Shown here: one piece after another, positions 48,818-56,808 of the stretch | Layout of the letters: each line of letters opens with the position of its first letter | How positions within the stretch are numbered: the first letter of the stretch is position 1 | NCBI RefSeq assembly: GCF_000732725.1 | Contig: NZ_JPNB01000002.1 | Span: 930,001 to 994,000 of the forward strand | Direction: 5' to 3' | Origin: Kineothrix alysoides | GTDB lineage: Bacteria > Bacillota > Clostridia > Lachnospirales > Lachnospiraceae | Length of the DNA stretch: 64,000 bases | The notes under the pieces: generated by a model | Told to the model about the DNA's origin: nothing | Seen by the model: only the letters and a program-made list of their open reading frames with translations | Database searches by the model: none | Made by a program: the position numbers and the translations under genes

Positions 48818-49759
48818 CTAATATCCGTCCTGCTTCCCCACATATTCGAAGCTCGCTCTATCGTCGGTAAAGTCAAAGATCTTCTTGCCGGAAGCAGTAA
48901 AGCGGCAGCGCACCGCACAAGCAATATTTTCCTCTATTTTTCTGCACATACTGCCTTTTTGAGGAGCATATAACAAAAGCCTTTTTTCTTTGGCTCCAGC
49001 GCTTTTCCCATTCTCTTTGGCTTCTTCCCATACCTTATATATTTCCAGTTTATATTTTCCCTGATTTATGATTAGTGTATTTTCCGTATTTTTTGCAATA
49101 CGTGCGCCCGTATATGTGGCCAGGCGGTACTCTCTCCCCTGATACAAGATGGCACAGATGCAACCGGTAAATGTAAAGCAGCCAAACGGAATATGCGCTG
49201 CGGAGACTACCAGGGAGCAATCTCTCTTTCCGGTCCATCCGCTGCACTGAATCCACGTATAAAATCGAGGGAAAGAGCTGCCGCAATCCTTCTCCACATA
49301 TCCCGTTCCATTGGAAAAATCATATTCCCTGCCGTTTATTAAAATCCTTCCGCTTATGCTGTGAAGCATGCTCAGAATCCCGTGGCGGCACTGCATGAAG
49401 GGCAGAAAGCGGAAAGGACCCATAATATCCGACAAAAGCCCGGTAAACGGCGAGTAATACAAGGTTCCCGTTATCGTTACATTCTCATTTCTTAAATTTA
49501 CGCTAATTCCACCTTCAGAAAATACATTATGATTTATTTTAACATAAAATTGCTTTTTTGAAGCATAGAATTCTTTCTCTTCAAAAGAAAAGCAATAAGC
49601 ACCTTCCTCCGTTACTACTTGGACAGAGGCAGTACGCTTTCCATTCTCGCTCACATGGAATGCCGGAATAAAGGCGATGGAAGTATTATCCTTTTGATGC
49701 TTTAAATACCAGCCCTCAAAGTAAGCCTTTTTTCTATGTCCTCCGCGGAAATTATTCAT
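48818..49759 (-). CDS. Tocopherol cyclase-like family protein
   Basis: This 313-residue protein matches the tocopherol cyclase-like family (PF14249). The N-terminal KKAYFEGWYLKHQ and later SPFTGLLSDIMGPFRFLPFMQCRHGILSM and GYVEKDCGSSFPRFYTWIQC are the conserved blocks. Bacterial members without a tocopherol pathway have no known reaction; the fold resembles lipocalin-like beta barrels. It overlaps the end of the FAD/Rieske oxidoreductase gene by eight bases, so the two are translationally coupled. Confidence 0.8.
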   Translation of the reverse strand: MNNFRGGHRKKAYFEGWYLKHQKDNTSIAFIPAFHVSENGKRTASVQVVTEEGAYCFSFEEKEFYASKKQFYVKINHNVFSEGGISVNLRNENVTITGTLYYSPFTGLLSDIMGPFRFLPFMQCRHGILSMLHSISGRILINGREYDFSNGTGYVEKDCGSSFPRFYTWIQCSGWTGKRDCSLVVSAAHIPFGCFTFTGCICAILYQGREYRLATYTGARIAKNTENTLIINQGKYKLEIYKVWEEAKENGKSAGAKEKRLLLYAPQKGSMCRKIEENIACAVRCRFTASGKKIFDFTDDRASFEYVGKQDGY

Positions 49760-51095
49760 TCGCCAAGTCCTCGATTGCCGGATTATCTATTACCTTGCCG
49801 TCACCGTCAAAACGGGAGCCATGGCAGGGACAGTCCCAGCTTAGCTCATCCGGGTTCCATTCCAGCGCGCAGCCCATATGGGTACACTTAGGCGTTGCTG
49901 TAAAAACCCCTTTGCTCAGGCCTTTTACCGACTGGGCACCATCCTGCGCGAGATTAGCCGCTGATGCCTGAACATGAAATCTCTGGGGAGTAAAAAGCTC
50001 CTCATAGGGGCTCTGCCCTTTCGCAATCAGATCGCTAAGCAGCATTGCCGAGACCATAGAGCTTGTCATGCCCCACTTTCTAAATCCTGTAGCCACGAAC
50101 CAATCGGGAGTGGAGGACGAAAATTGCCCAATATAAGGAATATCGTCGAGAGGCATGCAATCCTGCGCGGAAAAATGAGTGATTTCCTTACATTCGGGAA
50201 ACCATTTCTCTGCCGCCTTACGCAGTTTCTGGTAGCTTCCTCCGCCTGTATTCTCTCCGGTTCTATGTCCGCCGCCGCCTAATAGAAGATAATCTCCGCT
50301 TTTACGAAAAGAGAATCCTTCCATGTCGATGCCGATATAGACATGATCCATCTGCTTTGTATTTTTAAGCGCAACTACGTAGCTGCGCTCCTGATGAAGC
50401 CGCAGGAAATAATATCCGGGAACATTAATAAAGGGATAATGAGCTGCGAACACCACTCGCTTTGCCCTGACCGTGGCCCGGTTTGTAATTATTTTATTCT
50501 CTTCCTCCGCCCGTTCCACCTGGAGCACCTTTGTATCCTCATAAACGGTAATATTTTCAGATATTCTTTCCAAAAATAAAAGAGGATGGAATACCGCCTG
50601 ATCGTAAAACTTAAGGGCGCTCTTTACCGGGAAAGGCAGCTCCGTTTTGTCAGTAAGCTCGGCACATATTCCAAGACTCACCGCGGCCTCTTCCTCCTTC
50701 TTGAGCGTATCCGTGTGCTCACAGGAATAAAGGTAGGCAGAGCACTCCCTGAATTCACAATCGATCCGTTTCTCCTCTACCAGACTCCTAAACTGGGCAA
50801 TGGCGAGACGGTTTGCCTCCGCATAAAGCTTCGCATTTTTCTCTCCTATTTCCCCTATAAGCTTATGGTAAATGGGACCATGCTGTAAAGTAATTTTGGC
50901 CGTGGTATTCTTCGTCTGCCCGCTCCCTATTCGCGACGCTTCCAAAACCACCGTTGGAATTCCTTTCTTTTCCAGAAAATAGGCAATCAATATACCTGCC
51001 ATCCCGCCGCCGATTACCACCGTGTCTGTCGTTATATCTTCTAATAACGGTTCCCTTCTTGAAATATCTGCCGTCATTGTCCATATGGAATCCAT
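49752..51095 (-). CDS. FAD-dependent oxidoreductase with C-terminal Rieske [2Fe-2S] domain
   Basis: This 447-residue protein has an N-terminal DAO-type FAD domain: DTVVIGGGMAGILIAYFLEK near residue 24 is the dinucleotide-binding loop. A C-terminal Rieske domain follows (about 375-447), with cluster ligands in CTHMGCALEWN and CPCHGSRFDGDG (C-x-H-x-G-C and C-P-C-H-G-S). This layout fits flavoproteins that pass electrons from an amine or amino acid substrate to a Rieske centre, but the substrate is unknown. I start at MDSIWTMTAD after AGAAGG. It is coupled to the tocopherol cyclase-like gene. Confidence 0.9.
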   Translation of the reverse strand: MDSIWTMTADISRREPLLEDITTDTVVIGGGMAGILIAYFLEKKGIPTVVLEASRIGSGQTKNTTAKITLQHGPIYHKLIGEIGEKNAKLYAEANRLAIAQFRSLVEEKRIDCEFRECSAYLYSCEHTDTLKKEEEAAVSLGICAELTDKTELPFPVKSALKFYDQAVFHPLLFLERISENITVYEDTKVLQVERAEEENKIITNRATVRAKRVVFAAHYPFINVPGYYFLRLHQERSYVVALKNTKQMDHVYIGIDMEGFSFRKSGDYLLLGGGGHRTGENTGGGSYQKLRKAAEKWFPECKEITHFSAQDCMPLDDIPYIGQFSSSTPDWFVATGFRKWGMTSSMVSAMLLSDLIAKGQSPYEELFTPQRFHVQASAANLAQDGAQSVKGLSKGVFTATPKCTHMGCALEWNPDELSWDCPCHGSRFDGDGKVIDNPAIEDLANE

Positions 51096-51202
51096 GATTA
51101 TGCCTTCTTTCCTGTTTTTGTACACCATGCATAATAAGTATTCACATAAATAGGGCGTATTAAACCGTTATTTGTAACTGCTCTATACCTTCTCAGTTAC
51201 TG

Positions 51203-51493
51203 TTATTTTTTCTTTTTGCGCAGTGAATCTGCAAGCATCGTCAGTATCTCGATATCCTCTTCCAAGAGCCCAGTCACATCGATGTATCTATTTTTTTCTA
51301 TGCCCAGTAGGTAGTCGGTACTGACCCGAAAAATACCTGCGACCTTTATCAATACTTCGTAAGAAGGATATCTTGTACCCGCCTCATAGGAGCAGATAGC
51401 GCTTGTCGCAAGACCCAATCGGTCTGCCAATACCTTCTGCGTCAATTTTCTTTCCTTTCTCAATGCCCTTAACCTTATACCAAATTTTATCAA
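51203..51493 (-). CDS. XRE family transcriptional regulator
   Basis: This 96-residue repressor-like protein is a single HTH_3 domain: LRKERKLTQKVLADRLGLAT then SAICSYEAGTRYPSYEVLIKVAGIFRVSTDYLLG. A C-terminal helix of about 20 residues (LLEEDIEILTMLADSLRKK) may mediate dimerisation. The start is TTG, directly after an AAGGGGTGAC binding site; the preceding bases repeat the same GAAAGAAGGGG block. Two palindromes upstream are likely operators. It diverges from the GGDEF gene and may control it. Confidence 0.88.
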   Translation of the reverse strand: MIKFGIRLRALRKERKLTQKVLADRLGLATSAICSYEAGTRYPSYEVLIKVAGIFRVSTDYLLGIEKNRYIDVTGLLEEDIEILTMLADSLRKKKK

Positions 51494-51519
51494 TAGTCAC
51501 CCCTTCTTTCGCCCCTTCT

Positions 51520-51534
51520 TTCACATATAGTGTA
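51520..51534. promoter_or_regulatory. Putative operator, XRE-proximal
   Basis: TTCACATATAGTGTA is an imperfect palindrome closely similar to the perfect one about 47 bases away. It lies just before the ribosome binding site of the XRE gene. Confidence 0.45.
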
Positions 51535-51565
51535 TCTTCTATTAATTTCGTTTTGGTAAAATTAT

Positions 51566-51582
51566 ATTCACATATTGTGAAT
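51566..51582. promoter_or_regulatory. Putative operator between XRE and diguanylate cyclase genes
   Basis: ATTCACATATTGTGAAT is a perfect 17-base palindrome next to an ATTATA (minus-strand TATAAT) element of the XRE promoter and just before the promoter of the GGDEF gene. This position would let the regulator act on both. Confidence 0.6.
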
Positions 51583-51589
51583 TTTTATA

Positions 51590-51618
51590 TTGAAAAAATA
51601 GTAATAAAGGAGTAGAAT
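51590..51618 (+). promoter_or_regulatory. Promoter of the diguanylate cyclase gene
   Basis: TTGAAA, 17 bases, TAGAAT, about 65 bases upstream of the start. It begins eight bases after the operator palindrome. Confidence 0.55.
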
Positions 51619-51683
51619 AGTAATAATTTACAAATTATTCCGATATACGACAGAGGAGTTCCAATAATCAGGGGAATTGGCTA

Positions 51684-52640
51684 ATGAATTACACGTTATG
51701 TGAAATTACACGAGAATTATGTGAAACTTATCTTTTAAATCCGATAAAGAGCAAAAACAGTGTCAAAAATTATTTTGATGACGACTTAATACTTATAGGT
51801 ACAGGGAAACATGAAATATTTACTTCTCTTGCCGCCTTTCAGTCTGCTTGGAACAATTACGATGTTGACATAGCTTTCGATATTTTAAGTGAATGGTACG
51901 AATGCCGCCAGCTTTCTGAAGACCTTTATTTGGTTTACGGCTGCTTGTGGATGAAAGAAAAAGAAAACAAACGAAAAGAAATTCTTATAGAAATGGATAC
52001 CCGCCTCAGCATTATCTATGAAGTGAAGGACAATTCTTATAAAATACTCCATATCCATCATTCTATACCGAATAAAGAGCAGGGATGTGACGAACATTAT
52101 CCGAAGGCAATAGCCGAAAAAGCTAATTCCATGATTGCTAAGTTCAAGAAAAAAGCAGAGCAGGATTCCATGACAGGACTGCTTAACCATAGTACCTTTG
52201 AGCACTACATTAATAAGCATATAAAAAATAATCCCGTAGGTGTTTTTTATATGATAGACATTGACGATTTCAAACAAATAAATGACATGTATGGGCACGA
52301 GCAGGGCGATAAAGTAATCAAAGATTTCGCGGACCTGCTTTCCGTTGTTTTTAGCAGCAATGCGTATCTGGGCCGGCTGGGCGGAGATGAATTTGCTGTC
52401 TTTGAAACTGAACTATCGGATAGGTCCCTGATTCAGCAAAAAGCGAAAAACATTATTAATGAATTCTCTTCTCTCTCCTGTAAATACGGCAATGAACTAC
52501 AGCTAAGCTGTTCTATCGGAATTTCCCTCATCAATAATATAAGCAGCAGCTTCAGCCATCTATATCGAAGTGCAGATAAAAATCTTTATCTATCCAAGAA
52601 TGGCAAACGGGGGACTTATCACTTAAATGAGGATATATAA
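51684..52640 (+). CDS. Diguanylate cyclase with N-terminal SnoaL-like sensor domain
   Basis: This 318-residue protein makes cyclic di-GMP. Residues 160-318 form a GGDEF domain with DSMTGLLNHSTFE, YMIDIDDFKQINDMYGHEQGD and the active site LGGDEFAVFE; all catalytic residues are present. The R-x-x-D inhibitory site five residues before GGDEF is absent, so product inhibition of the usual kind is not expected. Residues 1-130 resemble an NTF2/SnoaL-like ligand domain and are soluble, so the sensor is cytoplasmic. GGGGAAT precedes the ATG. Confidence 0.87.
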   Translation: MNYTLCEITRELCETYLLNPIKSKNSVKNYFDDDLILIGTGKHEIFTSLAAFQSAWNNYDVDIAFDILSEWYECRQLSEDLYLVYGCLWMKEKENKRKEILIEMDTRLSIIYEVKDNSYKILHIHHSIPNKEQGCDEHYPKAIAEKANSMIAKFKKKAEQDSMTGLLNHSTFEHYINKHIKNNPVGVFYMIDIDDFKQINDMYGHEQGDKVIKDFADLLSVVFSSNAYLGRLGGDEFAVFETELSDRSLIQQKAKNIINEFSSLSCKYGNELQLSCSIGISLINNISSSFSHLYRSADKNLYLSKNGKRGTYHLNEDI

Positions 52641-52666
52641 TCGCTTACCGGCTATTATATATCCTC
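52629..52666. terminator. Shared palindrome at the convergent ends of dgc and fur
   Basis: A perfect 13-bp stem (GAGGATATATAAT and ATTATATATCCTC) with a 12-base loop. Each arm encodes the last residues E-D-I and stop of one of the two converging genes. No T run follows on either side, so termination may be weak. Confidence 0.5.
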
Positions 52667-53089
52667 ATCTTCTATCCTGCACTCCTTACAATAACCATAA
52701 AGCTCCAATTTATGGCCCGTAATCATGAAATTATCGTTTTCTGTCTCTATCTTCATATGCTCAAATGGACATTTCTTAAGCGCTATCAGCTTATGGCATT
52801 TCAGACATATCGCATAATGCTTATGAGTGCCGTAATTCCACTCATAATACGCCATATCTCCACCCATCAGCGTAGATTTCGACACATAACCCTTTTCTTC
52901 AAAAATACCCAGCGCCCTGTACACTGTCGAAATCGCAAAATTAGAATTCCCGCACGTCTGTGCCAGACGGTTATAGATATCCACCGCACTGACCGGCTCC
53001 GTTTCCTCAGATAAAATCCGAAAAATTTCTTCCCTTTGCTTCGTCTTCTTTATCTCCTGAGGAAAAGCCAAATCCTCACAATTTTTCAT
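52655..53089 (-). CDS. Fur family metalloregulator
   Basis: This 144-residue Fur/Zur/PerR-type repressor has a winged helix (residues 10-85: TKQREEIFRILSEETEPVSAVDIYNRLA and STVYRALGIFEEKGYV). The metal region holds HKHYAICLKCHKLIALKKCPFEH and GYCKECRIE, where the two C-x-x-C pairs make the structural zinc site. The metal sensed cannot be told from sequence. It follows the heavy-metal exporter gene after 68 bases, so it is likely in its operon and may regulate the operator upstream of that gene. AAGGTGCTT precedes the start. Confidence 0.9.
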   Translation of the reverse strand: MKNCEDLAFPQEIKKTKQREEIFRILSEETEPVSAVDIYNRLAQTCGNSNFAISTVYRALGIFEEKGYVSKSTLMGGDMAYYEWNYGTHKHYAICLKCHKLIALKKCPFEHMKIETENDNFMITGHKLELYGYCKECRIEDEDI

Positions 53090-53156
53090 ATATACCAAGC
53101 ACCTTCCTCCATACTATTCTTTTCTTCCTGAGGTTTTACCTTTCTACGGATAATTT

Positions 53157-54026
53157 TCAAACCGCAATTCCTGCAAGATCAATTACAATTCCCGCAATTA
53201 CTCCAATCGCATAAAGCAGAACCGTAATCTTTATATTTTCTTTCAAGTCGTCGTTCACTCGAAACAAAATAAGAAGCCCCACACCCGTTCCGGCGAGCAG
53301 ACCGGCCATCATAGAACCCAGCCCCATCATGCCTTTCAGATAAAGCTGCGTAATCGCAATGGAAGAAGCACAGTTAGGTATCAATCCCACTAAGGCCGCT
53401 ACCATCTGCCCCAGAATAGGTCTGTTCAAGACCAAATTCGAGAGGAAGTCCTCTCCCACAAGATAAATTACTGTATTCAGAGCAAAAGAAATCGCAACGA
53501 TAAAAAAGAAAATATTAAAGGTATGCCGCGCCGCCGACCTAAATATTCCTTCCTCACAGTGACAGTTTTCATTTTTGCAGACGTGGCCGATATCCATATG
53601 CCCGCTTTCTTCGTGACTGTGTACATGTATGCTTTTCTTCTTGATCAGCAAATCAATAATAAAGCCGGCCGCCATACCGATTGCCACCTTCATCCCCACA
53701 AGCTTTAGAATCACGGATATGTGCACCTGCTCGGAAATCAAAATAGGCAGCATTTCATCGGAAGTAGATAAAAATATTGCCATTAATGTACCAAGGGTTA
53801 TGATTCTCCCTGCATATAAATTGGATGCCGCCGCTGAAAAGCCGCATTGGGGAAAGGCTCCTAATATACTTCCGGGAATGGCGCCGAAACGACCGGATTT
53901 TTCTATTGCAGCCTTCGTCTTCTCCCCCATCTTATGTTCCATATATTCCATTGCCAGATAAGTGAGGAATAAAAAAGGAAAAAGTTTCACTGAATCTATC
54001 AGCGTATCTATTATTACATCTAACAT
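53157..54026 (-). CDS. Putative heavy-metal or manganese exporter (ArsP_2-like, 10-TM family)
   Basis: This 289-residue membrane protein resembles the ArsP_2 family, often annotated as a putative manganese or arsenic transporter. It has two inverted halves: GAIPGSILGAFPQCGFSAAASNLYAGRIITLGTLMAIFLSTSDE near 48-91 and LVGLIPNCASSIAITQLYLKGMMGLGSMMAGLLAGTGVG near 208-246, each with an F/I-P-x-C-x-x-S motif. Between them is a His/Cys-rich loop (HVHSHEESGHMDIGHVCKNE then NCHCEEG) suited to metal binding. The neighbouring Fur regulator supports a metal role. AAGGGAGG precedes the start. Confidence 0.82.
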   Translation of the reverse strand: MLDVIIDTLIDSVKLFPFLFLTYLAMEYMEHKMGEKTKAAIEKSGRFGAIPGSILGAFPQCGFSAAASNLYAGRIITLGTLMAIFLSTSDEMLPILISEQVHISVILKLVGMKVAIGMAAGFIIDLLIKKKSIHVHSHEESGHMDIGHVCKNENCHCEEGIFRSAARHTFNIFFFIVAISFALNTVIYLVGEDFLSNLVLNRPILGQMVAALVGLIPNCASSIAITQLYLKGMMGLGSMMAGLLAGTGVGLLILFRVNDDLKENIKITVLLYAIGVIAGIVIDLAGIAV

Positions 54027-54050
54027 AAAAAGCCTCCCTTAACAAACTGT

Positions 54051-54122
54051 AATGTTACTGTTCAATCACGTTCATACGCAACTTAACAGCAATTGTTAAG
54101 CCACTGTGTGAAAAGTAACATT
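54051..54122 (-). other. Structured leader of the exporter-fur operon
   Basis: AATGTTACT pairs perfectly with AGTAACATT, extended by three wobble or normal pairs. Nested within is the hairpin CTTAACA / TGTTAAG around a five-base loop. This lies in the long 5' leader between the promoter and the exporter start. It does not match a metal riboswitch class that I know. Confidence 0.5.
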
Positions 54123-54152
54123 GTAATTTCCGTTATGTTTATTATTGAAATC

Positions 54153-54183
54153 ATAATTGCAATTGCAACTCATTCGCAATTAT
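54153..54183. promoter_or_regulatory. Putative Fur-family operator upstream of the exporter
   Basis: ATAATTGC and GCAATTAT are exact inverted arms 15 bases apart, with an inner palindrome TTGCAATTGCAA overlapping the left arm. The site overlaps the -10 and start region of the promoter, so binding would repress. A link to the adjacent Fur protein is inference. Confidence 0.55.
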
Positions 54184-54210
54184 AATAAACACAATAGAGC
54201 CGTTTGTCAA
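54182..54210 (-). promoter_or_regulatory. Promoter of the exporter-fur operon
   Basis: TTGACA, 17 bases, TATTAT (continuing AAT), with the operator arm overlapping the -10. The leader to the exporter start is about 150 bases. Confidence 0.75.
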
Positions 54211-54272
54211 GAGAAGCTTTCTGAATTATAAGTGTTTTGTGCTATGAATAGTGATAGTCTTTTTAATCGCTG

Positions 54273-55172
54273 CTATGAAACCGAAGGGCGCGCAGCAACA
54301 TTTTTTTCGTTGATAAAGACACCTTTCAGCCTTTCCATATCGAATTGCCTGGTAAACCATTCGCATTTGCATAAAAACAGATAATAAATATTTAAGCCGC
54401 AGCCATGAATCGTTTCGAAATTTCCCTGTCCCTTGGAAATTATAACATCCGCTTCGCCAATCGCCTGTCTCGCTTCATCGGATAAATGACTTATCTGCGT
54501 TCCGGCGATTCCGTTGCCGTTACCGATTACCTCCACGATTTCCGTAAGCCCCACCGCCTTAGCCTCCTCGATAGTAGCGTCATTTAGTACCGCCATTCCC
54601 CGTACGATTACTTTTATATGCAGATCGGGATACTGTTCCTTCAAAATTTTAATCAACAACTTATCCGCAACGATCTCTCCGCAGTTATCGGTGAGATAAA
54701 CTAATTTTCTGCAGGAAAGCAGATCATTTTGAAACATACGGAAGGTTCCTTCTTCCAGCTTCTCTTCCCTCGCCTTATTAAGCAGCTGCAAGAGCTTATC
54801 CCGGCTCACCTGATTCATTGCACCATAGTCTATATAGTTTGCTGTTCTGGCATAATTCAGAGCATTTGAAAGTATTTCTTCTTTGCTGCCTCCCATACGG
54901 ATTCCCTCTTCCAGCTCCTCCTCCATGGACAGCATCAGGGAATTAAATTCCTCCTTTTCCCTTTCATAATCGGGAAACTCACCGAAGTACCGCTTGTATA
55001 CACAATTGATTTTGTACACGAGGAAAGGGGCCGATGCTTCCGATTCTGCGGAACCGATAATACCTGCCACCTCTTTCATATAGGCTGCCTTTTTATTCTC
55101 ATCCTCTATGCTTCGAATACGCTCCTCCTGCCTGTCGATCAAGCATCTGATACACAATGAACTCAGTTTCAT
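54273..55172 (-). CDS. DUF89 / ARMT1-like damage-control phosphatase family protein
   Basis: This 299-residue protein belongs to the DUF89 metal-dependent phosphatases, thought to remove harmful phosphometabolites. The metal and phosphate sites are YLTDNCGEIVADKLL near residue 157, AVLNDATIEEA near 188 and VIISKGQGNFETIHG near 240. The N-terminal C-x-x-C (LCIRCLIDRQ, residues 6-15) is typical of the archaeal/bacterial branch. AAAGGATA precedes the start. It lies about 20 bases after the ABC permease gene on the same strand, so it may share that transcript. Confidence 0.85.
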   Translation of the reverse strand: MKLSSLCIRCLIDRQEERIRSIEDENKKAAYMKEVAGIIGSAESEASAPFLVYKINCVYKRYFGEFPDYEREKEEFNSLMLSMEEELEEGIRMGGSKEEILSNALNYARTANYIDYGAMNQVSRDKLLQLLNKAREEKLEEGTFRMFQNDLLSCRKLVYLTDNCGEIVADKLLIKILKEQYPDLHIKVIVRGMAVLNDATIEEAKAVGLTEIVEVIGNGNGIAGTQISHLSDEARQAIGEADVIISKGQGNFETIHGCGLNIYYLFLCKCEWFTRQFDMERLKGVFINEKNVAARPSVS

Positions 55173-55192
55173 TTTTTATCCTTTCGTGGAAA

Positions 55193-55900
55193 TTAATTGT
55201 CAATCCGATTATGACGGAAAACGAGGATAAATGCAACCAGGCATAGTAAAAAGTTAATGATAACCACCGAAATTGTCTCGCCGGTCAAGTGATAGTCCGA
55301 AGGACTGAGCATGAAATTTCCTATCTGCTGCCCGTAAATATATTTTGACACCTTGCCGATTGTCTCATTAAAATAAGCAATCATGGGAAGAAAAGAAATC
55401 ACCATACTGATAGGAACTGCCAGCGCATTAGCACCTATGGAATTATTGGCAAAGCCTCCTATGGCCAGGCCCAGTACAATGGAACAAATACAGCCGATGG
55501 CCATACATAGCATAAACGCTGCACCACTTCTCACATCGTAGCTGCCCATGGCGAGATAACTGCTGCCCGTCAGCATCGTGCAGAAGAACACAAATCCTCC
55601 GATACCTGACAAATATTCAACCGGACGTATTCCTGACAGAATGAGCACCCTGAGCGTATTCTTCTCCTTTTCCTCAGATATGATGGATGCGGTTACCACC
55701 ACAGGAGTAAAAACAGCATGCATGGTGGCAAATATCGAAATAAAAAAATCTGTCTGACCGAGCTGGTCGCCCACCGATGTAGTCATGACCGCTGCGACCA
55801 ATGGATATACGAAGAACAATACCAATACCTGTGTATTTTTTAAAATATCCTTACACTGCTTTACAAAAACAGCACTTATATGAGAAATATCCGTCTTCAT
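55193..55900 (-). CDS. ABC-2 type transporter permease
   Basis: This 235-residue integral membrane protein has six transmembrane helices in ABC-2 layout. The conserved loop ITASIISEEKEKNTLRVLILSGIRPVEYL near residues 70-98 is the coupling region typical of Na+ or drug exporters of the NatB/ABC-2 kind. The ATG overlaps the stop of the ATPase gene by four bases, so the two subunits are coupled. The substrate is unknown; association with LytTR-DUF3021 favours export of a lipid-active compound or peptide. Confidence 0.88.
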   Translation of the reverse strand: MKTDISHISAVFVKQCKDILKNTQVLVLFFVYPLVAAVMTTSVGDQLGQTDFFISIFATMHAVFTPVVVTASIISEEKEKNTLRVLILSGIRPVEYLSGIGGFVFFCTMLTGSSYLAMGSYDVRSGAAFMLCMAIGCICSIVLGLAIGGFANNSIGANALAVPISMVISFLPMIAYFNETIGKVSKYIYGQQIGNFMLSPSDYHLTGETISVVIINFLLCLVAFILVFRHNRIDN

Positions 55901-56742
55901 TCCTCAAGCCCCCTTCCCGTCAATGTGAGAAATACCTGCTCTAAATCCGGCTCGGAGGAATGAATAGAAACAACTTCTCCCTGCTTAAAAAGCTCCTCGA
56001 TCCTTGCCGCGTTCTCAGGCAGATTTGCCAGCATTATCAACTGTTCATTTTTTATAAGTATACTTATCTTATTTTCTTGATTATACTTCCGGCACAACTG
56101 TCCGGGCCTTCCATATTCTATTATTTTTCCTTCATGCAAGAGAGCGACATTATCGCAAAGCTTTGTTGCTTCTTCCATATTATGGGTAGTCAGAAATATC
56201 GTTGTACCTTCACTTCTAAGCCTTAACAAAAGCTCATGTATCGACTTCGTAGTCGCAGGGTCCAGACCACTTGTAGGCTCATCCAGAAATAAAAGCTTCG
56301 GCCTGTGCAGAATAGCTCTAGCCAGTATCAATCTCTGTTTCATACCCTTTGACAGCTTTCCCGCCGGAGTTTTTTTCTCCGCCGAAAGTCCCACCATGCC
56401 GAGAACCTCTTCTATTATCTTTTTATCGATCTTATATATATTTACGAACAGCTTTAGGTTATCATAGCAATCCAACCGCTCATAAATACCGCTGTTATCC
56501 ATCACCATTCCAATCTCTCTATAATTATTCTCTTTCAGCCTGTCACAGCTTTCCCCAAACACAAACGCTTCTCCAAAGCCTGCAAGCTGTCCCGTCAAAA
56601 TTCTAATAAGCGTTGTCTTCCCCGCCCCTGAAGGGCCCAGCAGTCCGAATATCTCACCTTCCTCTATCTCAAATCCAACATTCCTCAAAACTTCTTTTTC
56701 CCCAAAGCTCTTCCCCACATTCACTAACCTGACCGCTTTCAT
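55897..56742 (-). CDS. ABC transporter ATP-binding protein
   Basis: This 281-residue ATPase has Walker A GLLGPSGAGKTTLIRIL near residue 36, the signature LSKGMKQRLILARAIL near 130, Walker B LLFLDEPTSGLDPATTKS near 152 and the H-loop TTHNMEEATKLCDN near 186. The C-terminal 60 residues are an extra domain as in the CcmA/NatA group. I start at ATG (MKAVRLVNVGKSFG) with AAGGATG nine bases before; a GTG three codons earlier is too close to the site. It pairs with the permease that follows. Confidence 0.92.
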   Translation of the reverse strand: MKAVRLVNVGKSFGEKEVLRNVGFEIEEGEIFGLLGPSGAGKTTLIRILTGQLAGFGEAFVFGESCDRLKENNYREIGMVMDNSGIYERLDCYDNLKLFVNIYKIDKKIIEEVLGMVGLSAEKKTPAGKLSKGMKQRLILARAILHRPKLLFLDEPTSGLDPATTKSIHELLLRLRSEGTTIFLTTHNMEEATKLCDNVALLHEGKIIEYGRPGQLCRKYNQENKISILIKNEQLIMLANLPENAARIEELFKQGEVVSIHSSEPDLEQVFLTLTGRGLEE

Positions 56743-56808
56743 CCGATCCACATCCTTCCTCTATTAATCACCACTACCTATAAATCTAACCTTATATACG
56801 CTTCTAAG

